Origin: F23-B02 sp963625655 | GTDB lineage: Bacteria; Bacillota; Clostridia; Oscillospirales; Oscillospiraceae | Direction of reading: 5' to 3' | Assembly: GCA_963625655.1 (NCBI GenBank) | Contig: CAVFTS010000013.1 | Span: 1 to 44,703 of the forward strand | Length of the DNA: 44,703 bases | Shown: in pieces, positions 7,749-15,684 of the stretch | Numbering within the stretch: the stretch's first letter is position 1 | How the letters are laid out: each line of letters opens with the position of its first letter | Made by a program: the position numbers and the translations under genes | Notes under the pieces: model-generated | Told to the model about the DNA's origin: nothing | The model's input: the letters and a program-made list of their open reading frames with translations, nothing else | The model's database searches: none

Positions 7749-9281
7749 TTACACGGTCTTCTTGCCGGCGGTTGCCTTTATGACGAGCAGCACCGCAACG
7801 GTGAGTGCTGCGCCGGTGGCAAGGCCGATCCATGCGTTCTGCACGAAACCGACGATGATGTAGTTCACAAACGAGATCGCCGCAACGGTCACGGCATAGG
7901 GAAGCTGCGTGCGGACGTGCTGAATGTGGTCGCAGTTTGCGCCCGCCGACGCCATGATGGTGGTGTCCGAGATGGGGGAGCAGTGGTCGCCGCAGACCGC
8001 ACCCGCAAGGCAGGCGGAGATGCCGATGATGAGCAGCGTCGAATCGGTGCCGCTGAAGATGGGCATTACGATGGGAATGAGTATGCTGAAGGTACCCCAG
8101 CTCGTGCCGGTGGCGAACGCCAGTCCGCAGCCGACGAGGAAGATGATGGCGGGAAGCATCTTGTACAGACTCTCCGCTGCGCCCTTCATGACGCCGCCGA
8201 CGTACACGTCCGCACCGAGGAGTCCGGTCATGTTCTTCAGAGTGACCGCAAATGTGAGGATGAGTATTGCGGGAACCATTGCCTCGAAGCCCTTTGCGAT
8301 GCAGCCCATGGTGTCCTTAAAGCCGGTGGTGCGGCGGATGATCAGGTAGATCATCGAGAGGATCAGCGCAACGATGGAGCCGAGAGGCAGCGCAACGGAT
8401 GCGTCGGTGTTGCTGAATGCCAGAGTCAGGTTGTGATAAATGCTCTTGCCGCTCGTGGAATCAACGGCGCCGGCATCCCAGAAGCCGCCGACGTAGAGCA
8501 TACCGAGCACGCAGAACACGATGAGCAGGATTATGGGGATAACCATATCCAGAAGATGCGCCTTGCTGTTTTCGACGACCTTGTCGTGACCGAGGGAGCC
8601 GAGATCGTTCTCACGCAGCGCCTTCAGCTCGGCGGCTGCCATGGGGCCGTAGTCAAAGCCGAGCACGGTTATCACGACGACGAACAGCAGGGTCAGCAGC
8701 GAGTAGTAGTTAAAGGGAATTGCGCTTATGAAGAGCTGGATACCGTCGACGTTCAGATCTCTTGCAACACCGGAGACCGCCGCCGCCCATGATGAGATGG
8801 GGGCGATCATGCAGACGGGAGCTGCGGTGGAGTCGATGAGGTACGCAAGCTTCGCCCTCGACACATGGTTGAGATCCGTCACCGGACGCATAACGGAGCC
8901 GACGGTGAGGCAGTTAAAGTAGTCGTCGATGAATATCAGAACGCCGAGCACGAAGGTCGCAAGCAGAGCGCCGACCTTGCTCTTTACACGGCGGGACGCC
9001 CACCTGCCGAAGGCGGCGGCGGCGCCCGTGGAGTTTACCAGCGCGACCATGACGCCGAGAATGACGAGGAACATGAAGATGCCCGCATTGCCGGAGATGG
9101 CGGAGATAAAGCCGTCGTTTATCAGGGTGTCAAGCGCTGCGATGGGGTTAAGCCCGGTCGCAAGAAGCGCACCGACTATGATGCCCACGAACAGAGAGCT
9201 GAAGGTCTCCTTCGTGATGAGCGCAAGCACTATCGCAACGATAGGCGGCACGAGCGCCCAGAATGTGTTTGTGAATTCCAT
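7749..9281 (-). CDS. NhaC-family Na+-coupled transporter, probably for lysine (LysW type)
   Basis: This 510-aa integral membrane protein has about a dozen hydrophobic segments and the NhaC superfamily features IFIDDYFNCLTVGSVMRP and CGDHCSPISDTTIMASAGANCDHI. The superfamily is annotated as Na+/H+ antiporters, but members under lysine riboswitch control are predicted lysine transporters (LysW in comparative genomics). The lysine riboswitch and terminator directly upstream (9298-9528) support lysine import here, with expression off when lysine is plentiful. The true start is ATG 9281, with GGAGGG 7 nt upstream. The open frame continues 80 codons further, but those codons lie in the riboswitch. 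Family confidence is high; the substrate is inferred from regulation. Confidence 0.92.
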   Translation of the reverse strand: MEFTNTFWALVPPIVAIVLALITKETFSSLFVGIIVGALLATGLNPIAALDTLINDGFISAISGNAGIFMFLVILGVMVALVNSTGAAAAFGRWASRRVKSKVGALLATFVLGVLIFIDDYFNCLTVGSVMRPVTDLNHVSRAKLAYLIDSTAAPVCMIAPISSWAAAVSGVARDLNVDGIQLFISAIPFNYYSLLTLLFVVVITVLGFDYGPMAAAELKALRENDLGSLGHDKVVENSKAHLLDMVIPIILLIVFCVLGMLYVGGFWDAGAVDSTSGKSIYHNLTLAFSNTDASVALPLGSIVALILSMIYLIIRRTTGFKDTMGCIAKGFEAMVPAILILTFAVTLKNMTGLLGADVYVGGVMKGAAESLYKMLPAIIFLVGCGLAFATGTSWGTFSILIPIVMPIFSGTDSTLLIIGISACLAGAVCGDHCSPISDTTIMASAGANCDHIQHVRTQLPYAVTVAAISFVNYIIVGFVQNAWIGLATGAALTVAVLLVIKATAGKKTV

Positions 9282-9297
9282 ATGAATCCCTCCAAAT

Positions 9298-9330
9298 AAA
9301 AAATGCCATGAACAGAGCACACTGTTCACG
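9298..9330 (-). terminator. Riboswitch-controlled terminator
   Basis: On the minus strand a 9-bp stem with one G-U pair (9322-9330 with 9307-9315) and a 6-nt loop is followed by GCA and six U (9298-9303). It lies between the lysine aptamer and the start codon, so lysine binding should end transcription here. Confidence 0.85.
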
Positions 9331-9376
9331 ACACAAAAACACCATATCCATATGGAATCGGTCTGACAGCTCTCCG

Positions 9377-9528
9377 CAAAATGCGACAGTCCGCCGAATA
9401 TTCTCCGTCGGCCCAGGCACCGTGCGTTCGGGAAAGCACACAGCCCTTCGGCGGCGTCCCCTTTCGTCCGACGCTTCCCGGCGCTTACTCGGACTACTGA
9501 TGAAAACCGCTCCTCTATCATGCCTTGT
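9377..9528 (-). promoter_or_regulatory. Lysine riboswitch (L-box)
   Basis: The minus-strand leader carries the lysine aptamer core in order: AUAGAGGAGCG near the 5' end, AUCAGUAGUC, ACGAAAGGGGA, GCCGCCGAAGG, GUGCCUGGG and a closing GGACUGUCGC. These match the invariant core of known L-box RNAs such as B. subtilis lysC and T. maritima asd. It sits between a good promoter and a terminator ahead of the NhaC-family transporter, the usual layout of an OFF switch acting on transcription. End points are approximate. Confidence 0.93.
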
Positions 9529-9541
9529 TCAATTGCAACCT

Positions 9542-9569
9542 ATTATAAGACTGACAGCCGAAAAGTCAA
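9542..9569 (-). promoter_or_regulatory. Promoter of the lysine riboswitch-transporter unit
   Basis: Minus-strand TTGACT (9564-9569), 16 nt, consensus TATAAT (9542-9547). Transcription would begin just upstream of the aptamer. Confidence 0.8.
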
Positions 9570-9649
9570 TAGTTTTTTAAAAAATCGTAAATTTTCACCG
9601 ACTGCGAGGCTTTTTCGGGCGTCCTTATGTGCAATAGTGCATACTCCGC

Positions 9650-9678
9650 TTGCCGTTTTCTTCGTGGCGTGGTAAAAT
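9650..9678 (+). promoter_or_regulatory. proC promoter
   Basis: TTGCCG (9650-9655), 17 nt, TAAAAT (9673-9678), giving a leader of about 25 nt before the proC start. Confidence 0.65.
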
Positions 9679-9709
9679 GATCTCTATAACAAAGAAAGGC
9701 GGGAAGCGT

Positions 9710-10504
9710 ATGAAATACGGTTTTATAGGACTCGGAAACATGGCGTCTGCCATCATTGAGGGCATGGCAGCCAGCGGAAAATTCAAGGACGACAACCTTT
9801 TCGGCTACAACCGCAGCGAGGCAAAGACCCTTGCTTTGAAGGAAAAGCACGGGCTTATCCCCTGTCGGAGCGCAGCCGAGCTTGCCCGCCGTGCCGAGGT
9901 CATCGTGCTTGCGGTCAAGCCGCAGACGATGGAGGACGTTTTAAGCGAGATCGCCCCGGTCATAACGCCGGACAAGACGGTCATCAGCATCGCAGCGGGC
10001 AAGACGACCGACTGGTATGAGGAGCGCCTTTGCGAGGGTGCGGCCGTCGTGCGTGTCATGCCGAACCTGAACGCAAAGGTCAAGGCCGCGGTAACTGCGC
10101 TCTGCGGCGGCAAAAACGCCGAGGAACGGCAGCTTGCGCTCGCAGACGGGATATTCTCCACCGTCGGCAAGGTCTACCGCATCGAGGAGGACAAGTTCGA
10201 CGTGTTCTCCGCCATCGGCGGCTCGTCGGGCGCTTTCGTCCTCATGTACATCGACGCTCTGAGCGAAGCGGGCGTCCGTGCGGGCTTTTCCCGCAGCCTG
10301 TCGGAGGAGCTTGCCGCAGCGACCGTCGTCGGCAGCGGGCTTATGTGCATGAACTCCGACGAGCATCCCGTTGCGCTGATGAATCGGGTCTGCTCCCCCG
10401 GCGGCACCACGATTGAGGGCGTTATGAAGCTCCGTGAACTGGGCTTCGACTCTGCGGTGCAGCAGGCGCTTGCGGCCGTCATTGAGAAAAACTCAAGGCT
10501 CTGA
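9710..10504 (+). CDS. Pyrroline-5-carboxylate reductase
   Basis: This 264-aa cytosolic enzyme makes the last step of proline synthesis, reducing pyrroline-5-carboxylate with NAD(P)H. The N-terminal Rossmann motif GFIGLGNMASA, the AVKP segment and the C-terminal signature (VCSPGGTTIEGV, normally VTSPGGTT) are all present, and the length is normal. ATG 9710 follows AGGCGGG by 6 nt; an upstream in-frame codon lies at the promoter and was rejected. No other proline gene is next to it, so it is a single gene. Its stop codon overlaps the convergent nth gene by 12 nt with no clear hairpin between. Confidence 0.95.
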   Translation: MKYGFIGLGNMASAIIEGMAASGKFKDDNLFGYNRSEAKTLALKEKHGLIPCRSAAELARRAEVIVLAVKPQTMEDVLSEIAPVITPDKTVISIAAGKTTDWYEERLCEGAAVVRVMPNLNAKVKAAVTALCGGKNAEERQLALADGIFSTVGKVYRIEEDKFDVFSAIGGSSGAFVLMYIDALSEAGVRAGFSRSLSEELAAATVVGSGLMCMNSDEHPVALMNRVCSPGGTTIEGVMKLRELGFDSAVQQALAAVIEKNSRL

Positions 10505-11137
10505 GCCTTCCGCCGTAAGACACAGCGAGCGCAGGGTGCAGCCCTCGCAGTCGGGCTTTCGTGCGGTGCAGACCGCTCTGCCGTGCAGAACGATGCGGTG
10601 GCAGAAGTCTGATGCCTTGCCCTTCGGCAGCATCTCACGCAGGCGGTTCTCGATCTTCACGGGGTCTTTAAGCCCGTCGACAAGCCCCAGCCTGTTCGTT
10701 ATGCGGATGCAGTGCGTGTCCACGACGACGGCATCGGCATCGTTGTAAACGTCGCCGAGGATGAGATTTGCCGTCTTTCTGCCGACGCCGGGAAGCTTTA
10801 AAAGCTCCTCCATGCCGTTCGGCACCCTGCCGCCGTAGTCGCGAATGAGCAGCCTTGCGCACTCGACGATGTCCTTCGCCTTCGTGCGGAAGAAGCCGCA
10901 GGAGTGTATGTACTCCCCGACCTCGCTCTCGGACGCTTCGGCGAAGCTCTCAAGCGTCGGGAAGCGCTTGTACAGCGCCGGGGTCACCATGTTCACCCGT
11001 GCGTCGGTGCATTGAGCCGACAGCCTGACGGCAAAGAGCAGCTCGTAATCCTTCTCATATTGCAGTGCGCACTCGGCAAGAGGGTAAGCCTCCTCCAGTC
11101 TGCGCACAATCTCGTTTACCTGTTCCTTTGAACGCAT
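10493..11137 (-). CDS. Endonuclease III (DNA base-excision repair)
   Basis: This 214-aa bifunctional glycosylase/AP lyase removes oxidised pyrimidines. The helix-hairpin-helix LPGVGRKTA holds the catalytic Lys121, and Asp140 is in VDTH, at the same relative positions as the E. coli residues. The C-terminal 4Fe-4S site is complete: C190-x6-C197-x2-C200-x5-C206. ATG 11137 has GGAGG 7 nt upstream. An extended -10 (TGG-TAAAAT) at 11168-11176 on the minus strand may be its promoter. It overlaps the 3' end of proC by 12 nt in convergent orientation. Confidence 0.96.
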   Translation of the reverse strand: MRSKEQVNEIVRRLEEAYPLAECALQYEKDYELLFAVRLSAQCTDARVNMVTPALYKRFPTLESFAEASESEVGEYIHSCGFFRTKAKDIVECARLLIRDYGGRVPNGMEELLKLPGVGRKTANLILGDVYNDADAVVVDTHCIRITNRLGLVDGLKDPVKIENRLREMLPKGKASDFCHRIVLHGRAVCTARKPDCEGCTLRSLCLTAEGSEP

Positions 11138-11219
11138 AGCACACCTCCGTGCGGCAGTATCGCACTCATTTTACCACAGTTACCGACACAATTCCATTGC
11201 AAATAAACGGAGAAAAACC

Positions 11220-12479
11220 ATGTACAAACCGCTTGCAGACGAAATACGACCCATGAGCCTTGACGAGGTAGTCGGGCAAAAGCACATACTCGCCGAGGGC
11301 GGGCTTCTGCGCCGCATCATCGAGAGCGGCAGCATCCCGAACATGATATTCTACGGCCCCTCCGGCACCGGTAAGACCACCGTCGCAAGGATCATCGCAG
11401 AGCGCACCAACCGCAGTCTGCGCAAGCTCAATGCGACCACCGCCGGCATCGCCGACATAAAGGAGATCATCTCCGAGCTTGACACGATGCTTGCGCCGGG
11501 CGGGGTACTGCTGTACCTCGACGAGATCCAGTATTTCAACAAAAAGCAGCAGCAGTCGCTGCTTGAATTTATAGAGGACGGGCGCATCACGCTCATCGCA
11601 TCGACCACCGAAAACCCCTACTTCTGCGTGTTTAACGCAATCCTGAGCCGCTCCACCGTGTTCGAGTTTAAGCACGTTCCGGCGCAGGAGGCGGAAAAGG
11701 CGGTGCTGCGTGCGGTGTCGCTGATGGAGAGCCGCACGAATCTCAAAGCGGAGCTTGAACCCGGCGTTACCGCCCGCATCGCCTCCGCCTGCGGCGGCGA
11801 CGTGCGCAAGGCGATAAACGCCGTCGAGCTGCTGTTTTCCGCAGGCAGACCCGAAAACGGCGTTCTGCGCATCACGCTCTCCGACGCTCTCGACGTGTCC
11901 CAGCGCAGCGCCATGCGCTACGACCGTGACGGCGACGAGCATTTCGACTCTCTCTCCGCACTGATGAAGTCGCTGCGAGGCTCCGATCCCGACGCAGCGT
12001 TGCACTATCTCGCAAAGCTTTTGGAGGCGGGCGACCTCATCGGCGCCTGCCGCAGACTGCTCTGCTCGGCGAGCGAGGATATCGGGCTCGCCTATCCCAT
12101 GGCGGTGCCTATTGTCAAGGCGTGCGTTGATTCCGCAATGCAGCTCGGTCTGCCGGAGGCAAGGCTTCCGCTTGCGGAGGCGGCGATACTTCTCGCCACC
12201 GCTCCGAAGTCAAACAGCGCAGTCATGGCGATTGATGCCGCCGCAAGCGACGTTCGTGCCGGTCGTCTCGGTCCCGTGCCGAGGGAGCTTCAGAACGTTC
12301 ACGCAGACGGCACGGGCTTTGAGCGTGAGCAGGGCTACAAGTATCCGCACGACTTCCCCGGTCACTGGGTGCGGCAGCAGTACCTGCCCGACGTTCTCAA
12401 AAGCGCCCGCTACTACGAGTACGGCGACAACAAGACCGAGCAGGCGGCAAAGGCATATTGGGACAGGATAAAAAAGTGA
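11220..12479 (+). CDS. Replication-associated recombination protein A (RarA/MgsA)
   Basis: This 419-aa AAA+ ATPase acts at stalled replication forks and is related to the clamp loader. Walker A GPSGTGKTT is at residues 46-54, Walker B YLDEIQ at 99-104, and the STTENPYF sensor segment near 130. The C-terminal RarA tetramerisation domain ends with PHDFPGHWVRQQYLPD. Length is typical (about 420-440 aa). ATG 11220 has CGGAG 10 nt upstream. A DUF951 gene follows after 9 nt, so the two probably share an mRNA ending at 12671-12703. Confidence 0.95.
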   Translation: MYKPLADEIRPMSLDEVVGQKHILAEGGLLRRIIESGSIPNMIFYGPSGTGKTTVARIIAERTNRSLRKLNATTAGIADIKEIISELDTMLAPGGVLLYLDEIQYFNKKQQQSLLEFIEDGRITLIASTTENPYFCVFNAILSRSTVFEFKHVPAQEAEKAVLRAVSLMESRTNLKAELEPGVTARIASACGGDVRKAINAVELLFSAGRPENGVLRITLSDALDVSQRSAMRYDRDGDEHFDSLSALMKSLRGSDPDAALHYLAKLLEAGDLIGACRRLLCSASEDIGLAYPMAVPIVKACVDSAMQLGLPEARLPLAEAAILLATAPKSNSAVMAIDAAASDVRAGRLGPVPRELQNVHADGTGFEREQGYKYPHDFPGHWVRQQYLPDVLKSARYYEYGDNKTEQAAKAYWDRIKK

Positions 12480-12488
12480 GGGAGACGT

Positions 12489-12671
12489 ATGGATATTAGG
12501 GTCGGCGATATTTTGACCATGAAAAAGCAGCACCCCTGCGGCGAAAAGCGCTGGGAGGTGCTGCGGATAGGTGCGGATTTTAAGCTCAGGTGCCTCGGCT
12601 GCGGCAGAGAGGTCATGGGGCCCCGCAGCAAGTTTGAAAAAAACGTCCGCAATATCGAGCGAAGCGAATAA
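12489..12671 (+). CDS. DUF951 family small protein
   Basis: This 60-aa basic protein matches DUF951: IRVGDILTMKKQHPCG near the start, CLGCG at about residues 35-39, and FEKNVRNIE at the end. The three Cys could bind a metal with other residues, but no function is established. It is widespread in Bacillota, often near ychF, noc or rpsF. GAGGGAG lies 6 nt before the ATG, and the gene is 9 nt after rarA. The stop codon merges into the first base of the terminator. Confidence 0.9.
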   Translation: MDIRVGDILTMKKQHPCGEKRWEVLRIGADFKLRCLGCGREVMGPRSKFEKNVRNIERSE

Positions 12672-12703
12672 AAAAGTCGGTGGTCTGCGACCACCGACTT
12701 TTT
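12671..12703. terminator. Bidirectional terminator between rarA-DUF951 and tsf
   Basis: A perfect 15-bp stem (12671-12685 with 12689-12703) with a 3-nt TGC loop and A5/T5 ends, placed between convergent genes. Confidence 0.92.
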
Positions 12704-12711
12704 GTTTCAAA

Positions 12712-13638
12712 TTACTTGCCCATGTTCATCTGAGCGGCGACCTCGGCTGCGAAGTCCTCCTGCTTCTTCTCGATGCCCTCGCCCTTTTCAAAGCGGACTG
12801 CATCGACGAACTTGACGGAACCGCCGAGAGCCTTGGCTGCGGAAGCCATGTACTTCTCAACGCTCATGGAGCCGTCCTTAACGAAGGGCTGCTGGAGCAG
12901 GCAGTTCTCCTCATAGAACTTGTTGAGCTTGCCCATGACGACCTTTTCCTTGACCGCCTGGGGCTTGCTTGCCATCTTGGGATCATTGTCCATGAGTGCG
13001 AGTGCGACCTTCTTCTCCTCCTCGAGGACTTCGGGAGTGACCTGGCTCTTGTCCCAGAAACGGGGATTGAGAGCTGCGATCTGCATTGCGACGTCCTTGC
13101 CGATAGCGGTGGCGTCGATGCCGCCCTCAACTGCGAGGTTTACGAGAACGCCGATCTTGCCGCCTGCGTGAACGTATGCCACGGAGGTATTCTCACCGTA
13201 GCGGCGGAAGCGGCGGATCTGAAGGTTCTCGCCGATGACCATAACCTTTTCGGGCATGGTCTCTGCAACGGTAAGCTCGCTGCCGGGGTACTTGCACGCC
13301 ATGAGAGCGTCCACGTCGGCGGGGTCGTTTACCAGCACGCAGTGTGCGATGTCCTTAACGAACTGAACGAAAACGTCGCTCTTTGCGGCAAAGTCGGTCT
13401 CGGAGTTGACCTCGACGACTACGCCGGCGCCGCATTCGGAGCAAACGGTCGCATATGCCATGCCTTCGGCTGCGATGCGTCCGGCCTTCTTTGCTGCCTT
13501 TGCAAGGCCCTTTTCACGGAGCCATTCAACTGCCTTATCCATATCGCCGTCGGTCTCGGTGAGTGCCTTCTTGCAGTCCATCATGCCGACGTTGGTCATT
13601 TCACGAAGGGTCTTTACGTCCTGTGCGGTAAATGCCAT
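12712..13638 (-). CDS. Translation elongation factor Ts
   Basis: This 308-aa factor recycles EF-Tu by releasing GDP. The N-terminal UBA-like domain has LREMTNVGMMDCKKAL (residues 11-26), and the EF-Tu-contacting motif reads TDFAA at 81-85 (usually TDFVA). Length fits EF-Ts with a full core. It is second in the rpsB-tsf operon, a standard arrangement, behind an attenuator-like hairpin at 13670-13694. ATG 13638 has GGAGG about 8 nt upstream. Confidence 0.97.
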   Translation of the reverse strand: MAFTAQDVKTLREMTNVGMMDCKKALTETDGDMDKAVEWLREKGLAKAAKKAGRIAAEGMAYATVCSECGAGVVVEVNSETDFAAKSDVFVQFVKDIAHCVLVNDPADVDALMACKYPGSELTVAETMPEKVMVIGENLQIRRFRRYGENTSVAYVHAGGKIGVLVNLAVEGGIDATAIGKDVAMQIAALNPRFWDKSQVTPEVLEEEKKVALALMDNDPKMASKPQAVKEKVVMGKLNKFYEENCLLQQPFVKDGSMSVEKYMASAAKALGGSVKFVDAVRFEKGEGIEKKQEDFAAEVAAQMNMGK

Positions 13639-13669
13639 AACATTATCCTCCTGTATTGATGATTTGAAA

Positions 13670-13694
13670 AAGGGAGCTTATATAAGGCTCCCTT
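13670..13694 (-). terminator. Attenuator-like hairpin between rpsB and tsf
   Basis: An 8-bp stem AAGGGAGC/GCTCCCTT (13687-13694 with 13670-13677), 9-nt loop, then TTTC on the minus strand. It probably lowers rather than stops read-through into tsf. Confidence 0.6.
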
Positions 13695-13707
13695 ATTTTA
13701 ATTTGAA

Positions 13708-14451
13708 TTATTCCTCTTCGACCTTCTCGGCCTCGGCTTCGGTCACGGTTTCCTCGACCTCCGCATCGGCGCCCTGACGGCCTTCCTGAACGGCGTTTGC
13801 CATGGTAGCCGCAATGAGGCGGATAGCACGGATAGCGTCGTCGTTTGCGGGGATAACGTAATCGACCTCGTCGGGATCGCAGTTGGTATCAACGATCGCA
13901 ACGATGGGGATGTGCAGCTTGCGTGCCTCGGCAATTGCGTTGTGCTCCTTGCGGGGGTCAACGACGAACATTGCGCCGGGGAGTCTCTTCATTTCCTTGA
14001 CGCCGCCGAGATACTTCTCGAGCTTGTCCATCTCACCCATGAGCTTGATGACTTCCTTCTTGGGAAGCATATCAAAGGTGCCGTCCTCCTGCATCTTCTT
14101 GAGCTGTGCAAGACGGTCGATACGGGTGCGCATGGTCTTGAAGTTGGTGAGCATACCGCCCAGCCAACGTGCGTTGACGTAGTACATACCTACACGGGAA
14201 GCCTCTTCCTTAACGGCCTCGGCAGCCTGCTTCTTGGTGCCGACGAAAAGGATGCTCTGTCCGTTTGCCGCAACGTCACGGACGAAGCTGTAAGCCTCCT
14301 CCAGCTTCTTAACGGTCTTCTGCAGGTCGATGATGTAGATACCGTTGCGCTCGCAGTAAATGTACTCTGCCATTTTGGGGTTCCAGCGGCGGGTCTGGTG
14401 ACCGAAGTGGACACCGGCTTCCAGCAGCTGCTTCATGGATACTACTGACAT
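13708..14451 (-). CDS. 30S ribosomal protein S2
   Basis: This 247-aa protein is S2 of the small subunit: SMKQLLEAGVHFGHQTRRWNPKM near the N terminus and the VDTNCDPDEVDYVIPANDDAIRAI segment are diagnostic. The C terminus is an acidic Glu-rich tail (residues 228-247). ATG 14451 has GGAGG 8 nt upstream; the frame stays open 23 codons upstream but has no second binding site at the right place. It is first in the operon with tsf and has a promoter at 14556-14584 with a leader of about 100 nt. Confidence 0.97.
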   Translation of the reverse strand: MSVVSMKQLLEAGVHFGHQTRRWNPKMAEYIYCERNGIYIIDLQKTVKKLEEAYSFVRDVAANGQSILFVGTKKQAAEAVKEEASRVGMYYVNARWLGGMLTNFKTMRTRIDRLAQLKKMQEDGTFDMLPKKEVIKLMGEMDKLEKYLGGVKEMKRLPGAMFVVDPRKEHNAIAEARKLHIPIVAIVDTNCDPDEVDYVIPANDDAIRAIRLIAATMANAVQEGRQGADAEVEETVTEAEAEKVEEE

Positions 14452-14555
14452 TTGATTTTCCTCCGTATTTTTGTTTTTTCCTCCGGAAGCTTCACCCCTC
14501 CTCCCAAGCCGTAGCCACATGAGAAGAAGTCCGCCCCCGTGCGAAATGCCTTGAT

Positions 14556-14584
14556 ATAATAACAGAATTTGCCCGCAATTTCAA
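14556..14584 (-). promoter_or_regulatory. rpsB-tsf promoter
   Basis: Minus-strand TTGAAA (14579-14584), 17 nt, TATTAT (14556-14561). The purine-rich leader of about 100 nt downstream could hold S2 feedback control; no clear fold was identified. Confidence 0.7.
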
Positions 14585-14602
14585 TAGTTTTTTGCGGTAT
14601 TT

Positions 14603-14881
14603 TCAAAATAATTTGCGTTTTTCACGCTTGCGCCGGGGTGCATCCTCCTGCGTTTCCACAAGAATTATATCCGCGCCCATGCGCACTATACTCTTCCACG
14701 GCAGAACATAGTCGTCCTCCCTGCCGAAAAGTCCGAAAAATTTGGGTCTGCCCGGCGTTATCAGGGACACTATGCGCCCCTCGGCGGCGTCAAACTCGGC
14801 GTCGCAGACATAACCGAGGCGCTGCCCCGTGTGTATGTCGATGACCTCCTTGTATCGCAGCTCCGAAAAACAGCTTATCAT
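14603..14881 (-). CDS. YlmC/YmxH family PRC-barrel protein
   Basis: This 92-aa protein begins with MISCFSELRYKEVIDI and carries TGQRLGYVCDAEFD, the signature of the YlmC/YmxH family of small PRC-barrel proteins tied to sporulation in Bacillota. The family's molecular role is not settled. The C terminus is a basic tail (PRRKREKRKLF). GGGGAGGG precedes ATG 14881. It is the last gene of the secA operon, 56 nt after the LysR-like gene, with a small hairpin in the gap. Confidence 0.88.
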   Translation of the reverse strand: MISCFSELRYKEVIDIHTGQRLGYVCDAEFDAAEGRIVSLITPGRPKFFGLFGREDDYVLPWKSIVRMGADIILVETQEDAPRRKREKRKLF

Positions 14882-14937
14882 ATGACCCTCCCCGAAGCAT
14901 CCGCTTCGGAGAAAGCATATGCGGGCCCGCAGTTGTC

Positions 14938-15216
14938 CTATTCCCCGACATTGCCCTTCGGCATCGAGCGCAGCATAGCCTCCGCCTCGTCCGACAGTGC
15001 GACGATCTTCTCCGCCAGAGGCAAAAGCGCCTTGCCCGCAGGCGTAAGCCCGTGGACGGCGTTGCCCCGCTCAATCAGCAAGACGCCCGTTTCCTCCTCA
15101 AGCGAGGAAATTCTGCGGCTTATCGTAGAGTGGCTGAGGAACATCCGGTGCGCAGCCTCGGTGAAGCTGCCGCTTTCCGCAACGGCCAGAAAAACCCTGA
15201 GCTGGTCTGTCTCCAT
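14938..15216 (-). CDS. Stand-alone LysR-type DNA-binding domain
   Basis: This 92-aa protein is only the N-terminal winged helix-turn-helix of a LysR regulator: QLRVFLAVAESGSFTEAAHRMFLSHSTISRRISSLEEETG, then LTPAGKALLPLAEKIV and a short helix. Full LysR proteins are about 300 aa, with an effector-binding domain that is absent. Only 56 nt separate its stop codon from ylmC, so no remnant of that domain is present. It starts 4 nt after the cdd stop codon. It could be a mini-regulator that dimerises through its linker helix, or a decayed remnant fixed in the operon. The HTH residues look intact. Confidence 0.8.
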   Translation of the reverse strand: METDQLRVFLAVAESGSFTEAAHRMFLSHSTISRRISSLEEETGVLLIERGNAVHGLTPAGKALLPLAEKIVALSDEAEAMLRSMPKGNVGE

Positions 15217-15220
15217 AGGC

Positions 15221-15607
15221 TCAGTAGTTGAAGGTATAGGGCAGAAGCTCCTTGAGTCTGTGGCTCACATACCTGCCCCCTGCCTTTGCGCAAAGCACCT
15301 CCATCTCGCCCTCACGGTCGAATTCCGACAAGAACTGCCGGCAGGAGCCGCAGGGCATACAATAGCCCTCGCTCTCGGCGTATATCGCTATGCGCACGAA
15401 CTCGGTGTAGCCCTCGCTCACCGCCTTGACGCAGGCGGTACGCTCGGCGCAGATGGTGTCGCCAAGGGCGCCGTTTTCGATATTGCAACCGGTGAATACC
15501 AGTCCGCCCTTGCACTCAAGCGCAGCGCCGACGGCGAATTTTGAATACGGTGAATAGGATTTCTCGGAAGCCTTTTTCGCAATGGTCAGAAGCTCAATGT
15601 CAGTCAT
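15221..15607 (-). CDS. Cytidine deaminase
   Basis: This 128-aa enzyme converts cytidine and deoxycytidine to uridine forms in pyrimidine salvage. The zinc site is complete: C53-A-E55 (Glu55 catalytic) and P85-C86-G-S-C89. The nucleoside-binding CNIENGALG is near residue 41 (usually NIENAxYG). Size is that of the homotetrameric class. ATG 15607 has CGGAG 9 nt upstream. It lies 77 nt after the solute-binding protein gene and 4 nt before the LysR-like gene, in the secA operon. Confidence 0.96.
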   Translation of the reverse strand: MTDIELLTIAKKASEKSYSPYSKFAVGAALECKGGLVFTGCNIENGALGDTICAERTACVKAVSEGYTEFVRIAIYAESEGYCMPCGSCRQFLSEFDREGEMEVLCAKAGGRYVSHRLKELLPYTFNY

Positions 15608-15684
15608 TTCTGTTTCTCCGTTCTGCCGAAAATTTTGCCGTGTCCGACTCGGCCTTCGGGCATCGGCGCCGGGGTGGAGGTCTT

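Noticed and set aside
9282..9521. An 80-residue N-terminal extension of the NhaC-family protein
   Set aside because: The extra codons are the lysine riboswitch and its terminator; GGAGGG sits just before ATG 9281.
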